Assembly: GCF_005877055.1 (NCBI RefSeq)
Contig: NZ_CP039424.1
Span: 310,001-374,000 of the forward strand
Direction of reading: 5' to 3'
Source of the DNA: Citricoccus sp. SGAir0253
GTDB lineage: Bacteria > Actinomycetota > Actinomycetes > Actinomycetales > Micrococcaceae
DNA: 64,000 nucleotides
Shown here in pieces: positions 18,076 to 27,127 of this stretch; position 1 is the stretch's first letter, and every line of letters begins with the position of its first letter. The translations under genes were made by a program, and so were the position numbers. The notes beneath the pieces are model-generated. The model made no database searches. It was not told where the DNA came from and saw only the letters and a program-made list of their open reading frames with translations.

Positions 18076-20089
18076 GGCCCTGGCCGTCGGTGCCGTCGGG
18101 GGAGGCCGCGCCGCCCGGGGAGCCCTCGCCGCCGGCCGCGCCCTCGCCGGGGGCGCAGCAGTGGCCGGGCGTGGGAGCGGGGACGTCGAGCACGGGGGAG
18201 CGGTCGAAGAAGCCCTCGGGCCGCAGCCGGAAGCCCACGTGGTCCACGGGCATGATCGGCCAGTCCTCCGGGCGCGGGAAGTGGGTCAGCCCGAAGGTGT
18301 GCCAGACGACCAGGTCCTCGCCGTCCACGTTCCGGTCCGCCCGCGTCCACTCCGGCAGGCCGCCGTCGCCGGCGTGCTGGTTGGGGAAGTCGCCGGTGGG
18401 GTAGCGCTCCTCCGGGCGGTACTGCGAGACCCACAGCGCCTTGGACGCGAAGGTCGCCCGGCGGTGGATGGACGAGCCCTCGGCGGCCAGCAGGGTGGGC
18501 GTGCCCTCCGGGTGCAGCTTGTACGCGACGGGGTGGCCCAGCCGGTTCTCGGACTCGGTGCTGGCCACCACCCACGTGCGCCCGACCGCGGCGTCCGCGT
18601 CCCGCTGGGCCTGCTGCTCGGTGGCCAGCACGGTGCGCCGGCGGGTGAAGGCGTTGCCGCGCGGGTTCTCCGCGGAGACCGGCAGGCGTACCGCGTCCTC
18701 CTCCTCCACCCGGCAGGGGCCGCCGTCGAGGGCGAAGTCCAGCCGCGCGGAGAACAGGTGCTGGTGGAAGGGGGCGCCCAGGCCGGGGGCCATCTCGGAG
18801 GCGAAGTCCGTCTGTCCGTCCGGGACGGCGGAGGTGAACACGATGCCGGTGGCCTTGGCCTCGAACTCGATGGTGCCGTCGAGGTAGAGGTACCAGTAGA
18901 AGCCGTAGTCGTAATTGCCGACCGTGGTGAAGAAGGAGATCACCAGCCGGCGGTTGCGCCGCGTGTAGGCGATCCCGGACCACAGGTCGGTGTGCTTGGA
19001 GAGGATGGACCAGTCCTCCTCGTGCATGCAGATGCCGTTCTGGACCTGCCGCGGCTCGCCCGCGTTGTTGACCACCCACGGGGACAGGTAGGTGATGTCC
19101 CCCAGGCAGTCGCAGCCCAGCTCCAGGGAGTTCGCCCACTGGCCCACCAGGTACTCGCCGGTGTCGAAGTAGTTCTGCCAGGACCGGATGGGGGAGGGGT
19201 CGCCGTAGGGCACCACCATCTCGGCGATCGCGGCGCGGTCCAGGATCCGGCGCTCGCGCTCGCCGTCCCGGAAGGCGATGTTGTGCAGGACCAGGCCCTC
19301 GCGCATGTCGAAGCCCACGTCCAGGGACCACTTCTCCCACTCCACGTGGTTGCCGCCCGTCACCGTGAAGGAGGGGCCCTCGGGCTGGGTGATCTCGATC
19401 GGCCGCTGCGTGGTGCGGAGCGGGCCGGTCAGCTCCGGGTCGGTGTAGTTGCCGTGCTCCCCCGGGACGGGGACGACGCCGGTGTCGATGACCTGGTCCA
19501 CGGTCCGCGTGGAGACGTCCACGTAGCCCACGAGCCCGTCGATCGGGTGGGCCCAGGCCGAGTCCGTCGCGTGCCGCTGGTGGAAGGCCAGTCCGCGCAG
19601 GATGCGCCGGCCCTTCTCCTCGGGGTACTCGAAGACGCCGGCGGACAGCGGGGCCACGCGGACCTCCTCGACCGGGATCCCGCGCCGCTCCAGCGCGGCC
19701 AGCCACTGCGGGTCGCCGGCGAGCACCGACTCCACCACCTCGAACTCCTCCTCGAGCACGGGCAGCTCGCCGGCGGTGGCGGTGTCCAGCTCGGTCCGGG
19801 ACTCCACGCGGCGGTGCGTGGCCGAGACGACCACGTCGTGCGAGCGGACGCCGTCCGTGTCCAGCAGGAAGACGCGGAAGCGGCGGTCGAGCGGCGCGTC
19901 GGCCGGGGTGCCGCGTGCCGGCTCCACGAGGCCCAGGTAGGCGATGCGCATGGACGCCGGGAACAGGCCCGCCTCCGTGAGCACCTCGCGCACGGTGGTG
20001 ATCTCCTCGGCGGTCTGCAGGGCGTAGGCGCCGGGGGCGGCGAGGGCGTCGCGGCGGCCGATGTCGGTGGTGGTGTCGGTGGTGGTCAT
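18053..20089 (-). CDS. copper amine oxidase, AGAO-like (phenylethylamine/tyramine/histamine oxidase)
   Basis: A 678-residue topaquinone-copper oxidase that converts primary amines to aldehydes, NH3 and H2O2. Tyr393 in the TVGNYDYG motif is the TPQ precursor. His442 and His444 (FHQHLF) and His603 ([10 protein letters not shown]) are the copper ligands, and Asp309 (QNYFDTGEY) is the catalytic base. The sequence closely resembles the Arthrobacter globiformis phenylethylamine oxidase, including [19 protein letters not shown] and [10 protein letters not shown]. The C-terminal 40 residues form a Gly/Ser-rich tail with HCC and GHGGCPGH, longer than in AGAO. The ATG at 20089 has AAGG upstream. There is no signal peptide, so it is cytoplasmic. 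A FeaR-like regulator, a permease and an aldehyde dehydrogenase nearby complete an aryl-alkylamine pathway. Confidence 0.9.
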   Translation of the reverse strand: MTTTDTTTDIGRRDALAAPGAYALQTAEEITTVREVLTEAGLFPASMRIAYLGLVEPARGTPADAPLDRRFRVFLLDTDGVRSHDVVVSATHRRVESRTELDTATAGELPVLEEEFEVVESVLAGDPQWLAALERRGIPVEEVRVAPLSAGVFEYPEEKGRRILRGLAFHQRHATDSAWAHPIDGLVGYVDVSTRTVDQVIDTGVVPVPGEHGNYTDPELTGPLRTTQRPIEITQPEGPSFTVTGGNHVEWEKWSLDVGFDMREGLVLHNIAFRDGERERRILDRAAIAEMVVPYGDPSPIRSWQNYFDTGEYLVGQWANSLELGCDCLGDITYLSPWVVNNAGEPRQVQNGICMHEEDWSILSKHTDLWSGIAYTRRNRRLVISFFTTVGNYDYGFYWYLYLDGTIEFEAKATGIVFTSAVPDGQTDFASEMAPGLGAPFHQHLFSARLDFALDGGPCRVEEEDAVRLPVSAENPRGNAFTRRRTVLATEQQAQRDADAAVGRTWVVASTESENRLGHPVAYKLHPEGTPTLLAAEGSSIHRRATFASKALWVSQYRPEERYPTGDFPNQHAGDGGLPEWTRADRNVDGEDLVVWHTFGLTHFPRPEDWPIMPVDHVGFRLRPEGFFDRSPVLDVPAPTPGHCCAPGEGAAGGEGSPGGAASPDGTDGQGHGGCPGH

Positions 20090-20177
20090 GTCCGGACCTT
20101 TCGGGAGGGGCTCGGGGGTGGAGGCCGGGGGTCGGGGTTCTCGGGGAACGGGGCGCCGTCCGTGAGGCGCATCACGT

Positions 20178-20200
20178 TTACATCTACGGTTGTAGAGAAT
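20178..20200. promoter_or_regulatory. TetR-type operator in the amine oxidase/tetR gap
   Basis: CTAC-GGTT-GTAG at 20184-20195, followed by AGA. The same arrangement with CTCC-GGTT-GGAG-AGA occurs at 21066-21077 upstream of the AraC gene. On the minus strand a TATTCT lies just upstream of the dyad and may be the amine oxidase -10. The rest of the 344-bp gap has no other feature I can name. Confidence 0.55.
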
Positions 20201-20433
20201 AAACACGGGACGTGCCCCGCGGCAAGGGCCGGTGCTGGATTCCGGCGTCCGTCCCGGTGGGAGAATGGTCCCGACGGCGGCGGGTCGGAGCCGTGACTGC
20301 GCCGCGGTGTCGGTCGGTGCCGACGGATCGGCACCCCGTCGGGCGACGGATCGTCTGTCGGCGGGCGCTGACGGCGTGGTCCGTTTGGATGCTGGACGAG
20401 GCGTGCCCTGGCGCGCGGAGGAGGGGGCCCGGG

Positions 20434-21027
20434 ATGCCCAAGGTGGTGGACCACGAGGAGCGCCGGCGCGAGCTGGTCGAGGCGACGTGGGGGATCATCG
20501 CCCGCCACGGGATGTCCGGGGCCACGATGCGCCAGATCGCCGCCGAGGCCGGCTTTGCCAACGGCGCCCTCAAGCCGTACTTCCCCACGAAGGCCGGGCT
20601 CCTCGAGGCCACCTACGCCTTCGTGTTCGACCGCACCAACCGACGTGCCGAGGTGGCCACCCGCGGACTGACGGGGCTCGCCGCCCTGGAGGCCTTCTGC
20701 CGCGAGGTGCTGCCGCTGGACGATGAGCGGCTGGACGAGGCGCGGGTGGTCATCCCCTTCTGGCAGGAGGCCGCCCACGACCCGCGGGCCGCGGAGCTCA
20801 ACAACGCCTCGATGGCCCAGTGGCGGGTCTCGATGTCCGCGTGGATGCGGGAGGCTGGCGCGGCCGGGGACCTCGATCCCGCGGTGGACGTCCCCGCTGC
20901 CGCCGACGTCCTGCTGAACTTCCTGTTGGGCTCCCAGGTCTCCGCGGTCATCGACAGCACGGCGACGACCGCGTCGGGCCTCGAGCGGCAGCTCGCCGCC
21001 CAGTTGGACCGGCTCCGCCCCCGCTGA
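20434..21027 (+). CDS. TetR/AcrR family transcriptional regulator
   Basis: A 197-residue regulator. The N-terminal helix-turn-helix reads [28 protein letters not shown], and the C-terminal ligand domain resembles the BetI-like TetR_C group. The ATG at 20434 has GGAGGAGGGGG about 7 nt upstream; the longer open frame to 20212 lacks homology-like content. It is divergent from the amine oxidase and 180 bp before the AraC gene. Two matching dyads (20184, 21066) suggest it controls both flanking promoters and itself. The effector may be the amine or its aldehyde. Confidence 0.82.
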   Translation: MPKVVDHEERRRELVEATWGIIARHGMSGATMRQIAAEAGFANGALKPYFPTKAGLLEATYAFVFDRTNRRAEVATRGLTGLAALEAFCREVLPLDDERLDEARVVIPFWQEAAHDPRAAELNNASMAQWRVSMSAWMREAGAAGDLDPAVDVPAAADVLLNFLLGSQVSAVIDSTATTASGLERQLAAQLDRLRPR

Positions 21028-21061
21028 CCCCGGGCCCCGCCCGCCCGGCTCGCCGAACTTT

Positions 21062-21114
21062 TTTCCTCCGGTTGGAGAGAAAACCGTGACGCGCGCCGTG
21101 GCCCGTCCTAGAGT
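21062..21114 (+). promoter_or_regulatory. promoter of the AraC gene with an upstream TetR-type operator
   Basis: A dyad CTCC-GGTT-GGAG (21066-21077) sits directly upstream of a -35-like GTGACG (21086-21091), a 17-nt spacer and a -10 TAGAGT (21109-21114). It matches the operator at 20184. Confidence 0.5.
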
Positions 21115-21207
21115 GGACCGGACGGTGACTGGCGTCACATCCCCCGCGCGGTCCGGCCTCCCGTGGCCGGGCGCCCGACGCCGGCCCGGCCGTCTCGAGG
21201 AGGATGC

Positions 21208-22140
21208 ATGTACCAGCAGGATACGGCCACGGACTTCGACCACTGGCGCCGGCTCGTCTCGGACTCGTTCGTGCCCCTGGACGCCGAGCGGGTCCGTCCC
21301 GGCGCGTTCACCGGGCGGCTGTCCGGGCGGCACCTGCAGGAACTGGCCATGATGGAGGTCCGCGCCGGCGCGCACGCCGTCGTCCGCACCCCCGAGCACA
21401 TCGGCCGCTCCGGCGCCGGCTACTACAAGCTCAGCCTGCAGGTCAGCGGCCACGGGCTGCTGGTGCAGGACGGGCGCGAGACCCTGCTGCAGCCCGGCGA
21501 CCTCGCCATCTACGACACCGAGCGGCCCTACTCGCTGGCCTTCGACGACGACTTCTCCACCCTCGTGCTCATGTTCCCCCGCCAGCTCGTCGGCCTGTCC
21601 GCGGAGGACGTGCGCGAGCTGACCGCGACCACCATGGGCGCCGGCCACCGGCTGGGCGAGGCCGTGGTCCCGTTCATCACCCAGGTGGGCGCCCTGCTGC
21701 CCACCCTGGACGGGCCGATCGGCCACCGCCTGGCCCTCAACGTGGTGGACCTGCTCTCCACGGTCATGGCGGACGAGCTGTACTCCCGCCCCGAGGCGGA
21801 CGGCACCCAGCAGTCCCGACTGCTGCGCCGGGTCCACCACTTCATCGAGTCCCAGCTGGCCAACCCGGACCTGGGGCCGGAGATGATCGCCGCCGCGCAC
21901 TACATGTCCACCCGCGCCCTGCACCAGCTCTTCGCCGCCACCGACCACACCGTGGCCCGCTGGGTCCGCGAACGCCGGCTCGAGCACTGCCGTCGCGACC
22001 TGCAGGACCCGCTGCTGCGGGACGTCGCCGTCGGCGCGATCGGCGCCCGCTGGGGCCTGGCCGACCCGGCCCACTTCTCCCGGCTGTTCCGGGCCGAGTA
22101 CGGGCAGTCGCCCGCGCAGTACCGGCGCGACCACCTCTAG
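21208..22140 (+). CDS. AraC family regulator, FeaR-like
   Basis: A 310-residue regulator. The N-terminal half is a cupin-like ligand-binding domain of the AraC-binding-like type (SGAGYYKLSLQVSGHGLLVQDGRE, LQPGDLAIYDTERPY). The C-terminal 100 residues carry two HTH motifs, the second ending WGLADPAHFSRLFRAEYGQSPAQYRR. The ATG at 21208 follows GAGGAGG. The architecture matches FeaR, which activates the E. coli phenylethylamine/tyramine genes tynA and feaB. Here it lies between the amine oxidase and the permease/aldehyde dehydrogenase genes, so activation of that cluster is likely. Confidence 0.8.
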   Translation: MYQQDTATDFDHWRRLVSDSFVPLDAERVRPGAFTGRLSGRHLQELAMMEVRAGAHAVVRTPEHIGRSGAGYYKLSLQVSGHGLLVQDGRETLLQPGDLAIYDTERPYSLAFDDDFSTLVLMFPRQLVGLSAEDVRELTATTMGAGHRLGEAVVPFITQVGALLPTLDGPIGHRLALNVVDLLSTVMADELYSRPEADGTQQSRLLRRVHHFIESQLANPDLGPEMIAAAHYMSTRALHQLFAATDHTVARWVRERRLEHCRRDLQDPLLRDVAVGAIGARWGLADPAHFSRLFRAEYGQSPAQYRRDHL

Positions 22141-22293
22141 TCCCGCCGGTCCCGGGACCCTGCGCGGATCGTCAACCACCGTTCCCGCAGGGCCAAGCCC
22201 CCCGGGCGCCCCGGGCGGCATGCTGGGGGCAATCCTCCACCACCCCTCGGCAACCCCTCCGGATCCCCCCGGACCAGCCCCCCAGGAGACACC

Positions 22294-23820
22294 ATGTCCG
22301 AGTCCACCACCACCCGGCAGGCCGGCCCCGCCGCGCCCGCCGGTGCACCCGCCCCGCACCACGACGGCCGGCTGGCCGAGGACGGGCGCCTCGGCGCCCG
22401 CCGGATCGGCATCCCGGCGCTCGTGTTCATGATCATCGCCGCCTCGGCGCCGCTGACCGTCATGGCCGGCGGCGTCCCCAGCAACTTCGCGGTCAGCTCG
22501 CTCGTCGGCATCCCGCTGTCCTTCGTGGTGCTCGGCGTGGTGCTGCTGCTGTTCTCGATCGGCTACGCCGCGATGAGCCGGCACGTGCACAACGCCGGCG
22601 CCTTCTACGCGTACATCGCCAAGGGGCTCGGCAAGCCCGTGGGCGTGGGCGCCTCGCTCGTGGCGGTGGTGTCCTACAACTGCATGCAGATCGGCATCGC
22701 CGGGCTGTTCGGGTTCGCCCTGTCCTCCTTCCTGGCCACGGTGGCGGGGATCTCCCTGCCGTGGTGGGCGTGCGCGCTCATCGCCTGGGTGGTCGTCGGC
22801 ATCATGGGCGTCAACCGCGTGGACCTCTCCGCGAAGGTCCTCGGGATCGTCGTGGCCGCCGAGTTCCTCGTGGTCATCGTCTACGACGTCCTGGCCCTCC
22901 GGGCCGCGCCCGAGGGCGTGACCGCGGACGGGCTGATGCCCGACCAGCTGTTCACGGCCGGCGTGGGGGCCGCCCTGGCGTTCTCGATCGCCGCGTTCAT
23001 GGGCTTCGAGTCCGGCGCCATCTACAACGAGGAGGTCAAGGACCCGCGGCGCACCGCCGGCATCGCCACCCTGGTCGCCATCACCGTCATCGCCCTGTTC
23101 TACGGCTTCTCCTCGTGGGCCATGGTGGTCGGCGAGGGAGGGTCCTCCGTGGTGGCCCGCTCGCAGGAGTTCGGCCCGGACCTGATGTTCGTCTTCCTGG
23201 CCGACCGGGCCGGGGCGTGGTTCGTGGACCTGGCCAACCTGATGTTCATCACGAGCCTCTTCGCCGCCCTCGTGGCCTTCCACAACATCGTCTCCCGGTA
23301 CTTCTTCTCCCTCGGCCGCGAGCGCGTGCTGCCCGTGTGGCTGGAGCGGACCGGCGTGCGCTCGGGCGCCCCGGTGGCGGGCTCGCTGGCCCAGTCCGCG
23401 CTGGCCCTCGTGGTCATCCTCGTCTTCGCCCTGGCCGGGGCCGGCTCCGACGACCCGCTGTTCCCGGTGCTGACCCTGTTCACGTGGCTGACCAACATGG
23501 GCGCCTTCGGGCTGGTGCTGCTGATGGCCCTGACGTCCCTGGCCGTCGTGGGGTTCCTGCGCCGCCGCCCGGACGAGTACTCGCTGTGGACGCGGCTCAT
23601 CGCCCCGGGCCTGGCCGCCGTCGGGCTGGTCGTGCTGTTCGTGGTGATCGTCGTGAACTTCAACGTGCTCATCGGCTCCGCGGACGCGAGCGTGCTGGGC
23701 TGGCTGCTGCCGGCCATCGTCCTGGTGCCCGGGCTGTTCGGCACCGTGTGGGCCTGGTGGCTGCGCGACCGCCGGCCGGAGACCTACCGCGGCATCGGTG
23801 CGGGCGGTGAGCTGGACTGA
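22294..23820 (+). CDS. APC family amine/amino acid permease
   Basis: A 508-residue membrane protein with about twelve transmembrane helices after a 45-residue Pro/Ala-rich cytoplasmic N-terminus. The first helix shows the APC pattern (MIIAASAPLTVMAGGVP), and GFESGAIYNEEVKDPRRT is the characteristic helix 6/loop. CAGGAGA precedes the ATG. It lies 153 bp after the AraC gene and 157 bp before the aldehyde dehydrogenase on the same strand. Uptake of the amine oxidised by the copper enzyme is the most probable role. Confidence 0.82.
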   Translation: MSESTTTRQAGPAAPAGAPAPHHDGRLAEDGRLGARRIGIPALVFMIIAASAPLTVMAGGVPSNFAVSSLVGIPLSFVVLGVVLLLFSIGYAAMSRHVHNAGAFYAYIAKGLGKPVGVGASLVAVVSYNCMQIGIAGLFGFALSSFLATVAGISLPWWACALIAWVVVGIMGVNRVDLSAKVLGIVVAAEFLVVIVYDVLALRAAPEGVTADGLMPDQLFTAGVGAALAFSIAAFMGFESGAIYNEEVKDPRRTAGIATLVAITVIALFYGFSSWAMVVGEGGSSVVARSQEFGPDLMFVFLADRAGAWFVDLANLMFITSLFAALVAFHNIVSRYFFSLGRERVLPVWLERTGVRSGAPVAGSLAQSALALVVILVFALAGAGSDDPLFPVLTLFTWLTNMGAFGLVLLMALTSLAVVGFLRRRPDEYSLWTRLIAPGLAAVGLVVLFVVIVVNFNVLIGSADASVLGWLLPAIVLVPGLFGTVWAWWLRDRRPETYRGIGAGGELD

Positions 23821-23900
23821 CCCGATGACGCCCCGCTCCGCTCGGCCGGTCCCACCGCCCCCGGACGCGCCCGGCCGCCCCGCCGAACCCCTCGACCCGA

Positions 23901-23964
23901 CTCCCTGATCCCAGACTCCCTGACTCCCCGAGTCCCCGATCCCCGACGTCCCGTATTCCCCAGG
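23901..23964. repeat. degenerate 8-bp tandem repeat in the leader of the aldehyde dehydrogenase
   Basis: Eight consecutive 8-mers follow the pattern TCCC(C/T/A)GAN (for example TCCCAGAC, TCCCTGAC, TCCCCGAG, TCCCCGAT). The array ends against the ribosome binding site GGAGAGGA. It is C-rich on the coding strand and lies wholly in the 157-bp leader. Confidence 0.6.
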
Positions 23965-23977
23965 AGAGGACCCCACC

Positions 23978-25420
23978 ATGACCACCGAGACCACCACCCA
24001 GACCGTCGACCTGACCACCTACGCGGGCCTGCTGGCCGCCATCCAGGCCCCCGAGGGGCAGGGAGTGGAGATGATCGACCCGGCCACCGGGGCCGTCGTC
24101 GGGCGCGCCCCGCAGTTCGGCGAGGCGGACCTGGACGCGGCCGTGGCCACCGCGCGGTACACCCAGCGCGAGTGGGCCACCACCACCCACGCCGAGCGCT
24201 CGGCGCTGCTGGACGAGGCCGCGGACGCCATCGAGGCCTCCGCCGAGGCCCTGGCCGAGCTGCTCTCCCGGGAGCAGGGCAAGCCGCTGAACGGACCGAA
24301 CGCCCGCTTCGAGGTCGGCGCGTGCGCGGCCTGGCTGCGCGCGAACGCCGCGTTCGAGATCGCCCCGCAGGTGCTCGTGGACGACGAGTCCGGCAAGGCC
24401 GTGCTCGAGTACGTGCCGGTGGGCGTGGTCGGGGCGATCGGGCCGTGGAACTGGCCGATGATGATCTCCATCTGGCAGATCGCCCCCTCCCTGCGGATGG
24501 GCAACACCGTGGTGCTCAAGCCCTCCGAGTACACCCCGCTGTCCGTGCTGGCCCTGGGCGCGGTGCTGAACCAGGTGCTGCCGGCCGGCGTGCTGCAGGT
24601 GCTCTCCGGCGGTCGCGAGCTCGGGGCCCGGCTGACCGCGCACGAGGACGTGGACAAGCTGATGTTCACCGGCTCCACCGCCACCGGCCAGGCGATCATG
24701 CGCTCGGCCGCGGACACCCTGAAGCGGCTCACCCTCGAGCTCGGCGGCAACGACGCCGGGATCGTGCTGCCGGACGCCGATCCGGAGGCCATCGCCGAGG
24801 GCCTGTTCTGGGGCGCGTTCATCAACACCGGCCAGACCTGCGCGGCGCTCAAGCGCCTGTACGTGCACGAGTCCCAGTACGACCAGGTGTGCGAGGCGCT
24901 GGTGGACGTGGCCCAGAGGATGCCGATGGGCGTGGGCCTGGACGAGGAGAACGTGCTCGGCCCGCTGCAGAACCGGCAGCAGTTCGACATCGTGGCCGGG
25001 CTCGTGGAGGACGCCCGGGCCGCAGGCGCGCGGATCCTCACCGGCGGCGACCCGGAGGCGGACCAGCCCGGGTACTTCTACCCGACCACCCTGGTGGCGG
25101 ACATCGACAACGACCACCCGCTCGTGGCGCGGGAGCAGTTCGGCCCGGCGCTGCCGATCGTGAAGTACACGGACCTGGAGCAGGTCATCGAGTGGGCCAA
25201 CGCCCTCGAGGTCGGCCTGGGCTCCTCGGTGTGGGGCACCGACCTGGAGGAGGCCCGCGCGGTCGCCGCCCGCCTGGAGGCCGGCACCACGTGGATCAAC
25301 AAGCACGGCGCCGTGGACCCGCGCGTGCCCTTCGGCGGGGTGAAGTCCTCCGGGTACGGGCTGGAGTTCGGGATCGAGGGCCTGAAGTCCGTGGCCCTGC
25401 CCAAGGTCACCAGCTGGTGA
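23978..25420 (+). CDS. NAD-dependent aldehyde dehydrogenase of the amine cluster
   Basis: A 480-residue aldehyde dehydrogenase with catalytic Glu254 (LELGGNDAG) and Cys288 (NTGQTCAAL), GPWNWPMM and FTGSTATG for cofactor binding, and PFGGVKSSGYG near the C-terminus. GGAGAGGA lies 9 nt before the ATG. Following amine oxidase, FeaR-like regulator and permease, it should oxidise the aryl-acetaldehyde to the acid, the role of FeaB. The leader contains an 8-bp tandem repeat. Substrate specificity is inferred from context only. Confidence 0.85.
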   Translation: MTTETTTQTVDLTTYAGLLAAIQAPEGQGVEMIDPATGAVVGRAPQFGEADLDAAVATARYTQREWATTTHAERSALLDEAADAIEASAEALAELLSREQGKPLNGPNARFEVGACAAWLRANAAFEIAPQVLVDDESGKAVLEYVPVGVVGAIGPWNWPMMISIWQIAPSLRMGNTVVLKPSEYTPLSVLALGAVLNQVLPAGVLQVLSGGRELGARLTAHEDVDKLMFTGSTATGQAIMRSAADTLKRLTLELGGNDAGIVLPDADPEAIAEGLFWGAFINTGQTCAALKRLYVHESQYDQVCEALVDVAQRMPMGVGLDEENVLGPLQNRQQFDIVAGLVEDARAAGARILTGGDPEADQPGYFYPTTLVADIDNDHPLVAREQFGPALPIVKYTDLEQVIEWANALEVGLGSSVWGTDLEEARAVAARLEAGTTWINKHGAVDPRVPFGGVKSSGYGLEFGIEGLKSVALPKVTSW

Positions 25421-25464
25421 GCGCGAGCCGCTGACCTCGGTCGTCGACCCTGACCCGGGGGTCT

Positions 25465-25508
25465 CACGACGGCGGCCCCGCACCTCCCGGTGCGGGGCCG
25501 CCGTCGTG
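25465..25508. terminator. bidirectional hairpin terminator
   Basis: CACGACGGCGGCCCCGCACC (25465-25484) pairs perfectly with GGTGCGGGGCCGCCGTCGTG (25489-25508), with a 4-nt loop. It lies between the convergent aldehyde dehydrogenase and DUF1846 genes. Confidence 0.8.
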
Positions 25509-25517
25509 CCGTGCCCG

Positions 25518-27038
25518 CTACCGCTTGCGGTACAGGGCCTTGCGCTGGAACCGCGGCTCCGAGGTGACGAGGATGCCGAGGTTGCGGAAGATGTCCTCGT
25601 CCACGGTGCCCAGGATGGTGGTGGTGTGCACGTCGCAGCCGGCCAGGTTGCGCAGCTGGGCCAGGGCGCGGCGGGCGTTGTCGTCGTGCGCGGCCGAGAC
25701 GGACAGGGCGATCAGCACCTCGTCCGTGTGCAGCCGTGGGTTGCGCGAGCCCAGGTGCTGGGTCTTGAGCGTCTGGATCGGCTCGATGGACTCGGGGGAG
25801 AGCAGGTGCACCGCGTCGTCGAGCCCGGCCAGGTGCTTGAGCGCGTTGAGCAGCATGGCCGCCGAGCAGCCCAGCAGCTGCGAGGTCTTGCCCGTGACGA
25901 TCGTGCCGTCGGCCAGCTCGATCGCCGTGGCCGGCTCCCCCGTGGCCTCCTCCACGGCCAGGGCGGGGGCGACGACGGCGCGGTCCTCGGCGCGGCAGCC
26001 CGCCTTGGACATCACCATGGCCACCCGCTGGGAGACCGTGTCGTCCAGGTCGTTGATCCGCTCGTCCACGAGCGCCTTGTAGTACCGCCGGATGATCTCC
26101 TGCCGGGAGGCCTCGCGGCAGGCGTCGTCGTCCACGATGCAGCGCCCGGCGAGGTTCACGCCCATGTCCGTGGGCGAGGCGTAGGGGGAGGAGCCGGTCA
26201 GCTGCTCCAGCAGGGCCTTCATCAGCGGGAAGACCTCGACGTCCCGGTTGTAGCTGGTGACCTGCTCGCCGTAGGCCGCCAGGTGGAACGGGTCGATGAG
26301 GTTGACGTCGTCCAGGTCCGCGGTGGCGGCCTCGTAGGCCAGGTTCACGGGGTGCTCGAGCGGCAGGTTCCAGATGGGGAAGGTCTCGAACTTGGCGTAG
26401 CCCGAGGCGATGCCGCGGGCGTGGTCGTGGTAGACCTGCGACAGGCACGTGGCGAGCTTGCCCGAGCCGGGGCCGGGGGCCGTGACCACGATCAGGTCGC
26501 GCGTGGTCTCGGAGTACTCGTTGGCCCCGAAGCCCTGCTCCGAGACGATCCGCTGCGTGTCCTGGGGATAGCCGGGGATGACCCCGTGGCGGGCGACCTT
26601 CAGGCCCAGCCGCTCGAGCCGCTCGCGGAAGGCGTGGGCGATGTGGTTCGAGTCCTCCAGCTGGGTGAGCACCACGTGCTCCACGAGGAACCCGCGCTCC
26701 CGGAAGACGTCCACCAGCCGCAGCACGTCGTCCTCGTAGGGGATGCCGAGGTCGGCGCGGACCTTCTGCCGCTGCAGGTCCTTGGCGTTGATGCAGACGA
26801 GGATCTCCAGCTCGTCCTTGAGGCGCTCCAGCATGGCGATCTTGTTGTCCGGCGTGAAGCCGGGGAGCACGCGCGAGGCGTGGAAGTCGTCGAAGAGCTT
26901 GCCGCCCATCTCCAGGTAGAGCTTGCCGCCGATCTGCTGGCGGCGCTCGTGGATGTGGTGGGACTGCAGCTCGATGTACTGCTCGCGGTCGAAGCCCACG
27001 GGGCGGACGGGGGAGGAGGCGGGGGGCGCGTCAGTCAC
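25518..27038 (-). CDS. DUF1846 (UPF0371) family protein
   Basis: A 506-residue cytoplasmic protein matching DUF1846 in length and motifs ([15 protein letters not shown] near the N-terminus, [65 protein letters not shown]-like [14 protein letters not shown]). The [12 protein letters not shown] segment is P-loop-like, but the function of the family is unknown. The start is GTG, and a -10-like TAGCGT ends 6 nt before it with no ribosome binding site. The mRNA is therefore probably leaderless. It has no functional link to its neighbours that I can see. Confidence 0.85.
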   Translation of the reverse strand: MTDAPPASSPVRPVGFDREQYIELQSHHIHERRQQIGGKLYLEMGGKLFDDFHASRVLPGFTPDNKIAMLERLKDELEILVCINAKDLQRQKVRADLGIPYEDDVLRLVDVFRERGFLVEHVVLTQLEDSNHIAHAFRERLERLGLKVARHGVIPGYPQDTQRIVSEQGFGANEYSETTRDLIVVTAPGPGSGKLATCLSQVYHDHARGIASGYAKFETFPIWNLPLEHPVNLAYEAATADLDDVNLIDPFHLAAYGEQVTSYNRDVEVFPLMKALLEQLTGSSPYASPTDMGVNLAGRCIVDDDACREASRQEIIRRYYKALVDERINDLDDTVSQRVAMVMSKAGCRAEDRAVVAPALAVEEATGEPATAIELADGTIVTGKTSQLLGCSAAMLLNALKHLAGLDDAVHLLSPESIEPIQTLKTQHLGSRNPRLHTDEVLIALSVSAAHDDNARRALAQLRNLAGCDVHTTTILGTVDEDIFRNLGILVTSEPRFQRKALYRKR

Positions 27039-27127
27039 GCGGCAACGCTAGCACCGGGAGGCAGCGCCCGTGAGGTGGCCGGCCCCGGCCGTCAAGCGCC
27101 GGCGCCCGCACCGGCCCCCGCGCCGGC

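Noticed and set aside
23901-23964. CRISPR-like short repeat array
   Set aside because: The 8-bp unit has no spacers and no cas genes are nearby; it is a simple tandem repeat.
20086-24018. A 1310-codon open frame on the minus strand across tetR, araC and the permease gene
   Set aside because: It lies antisense to three well-supported genes, is Gly/Arg/His/Gln-rich without domains, and is explained by codon bias in high-GC DNA.
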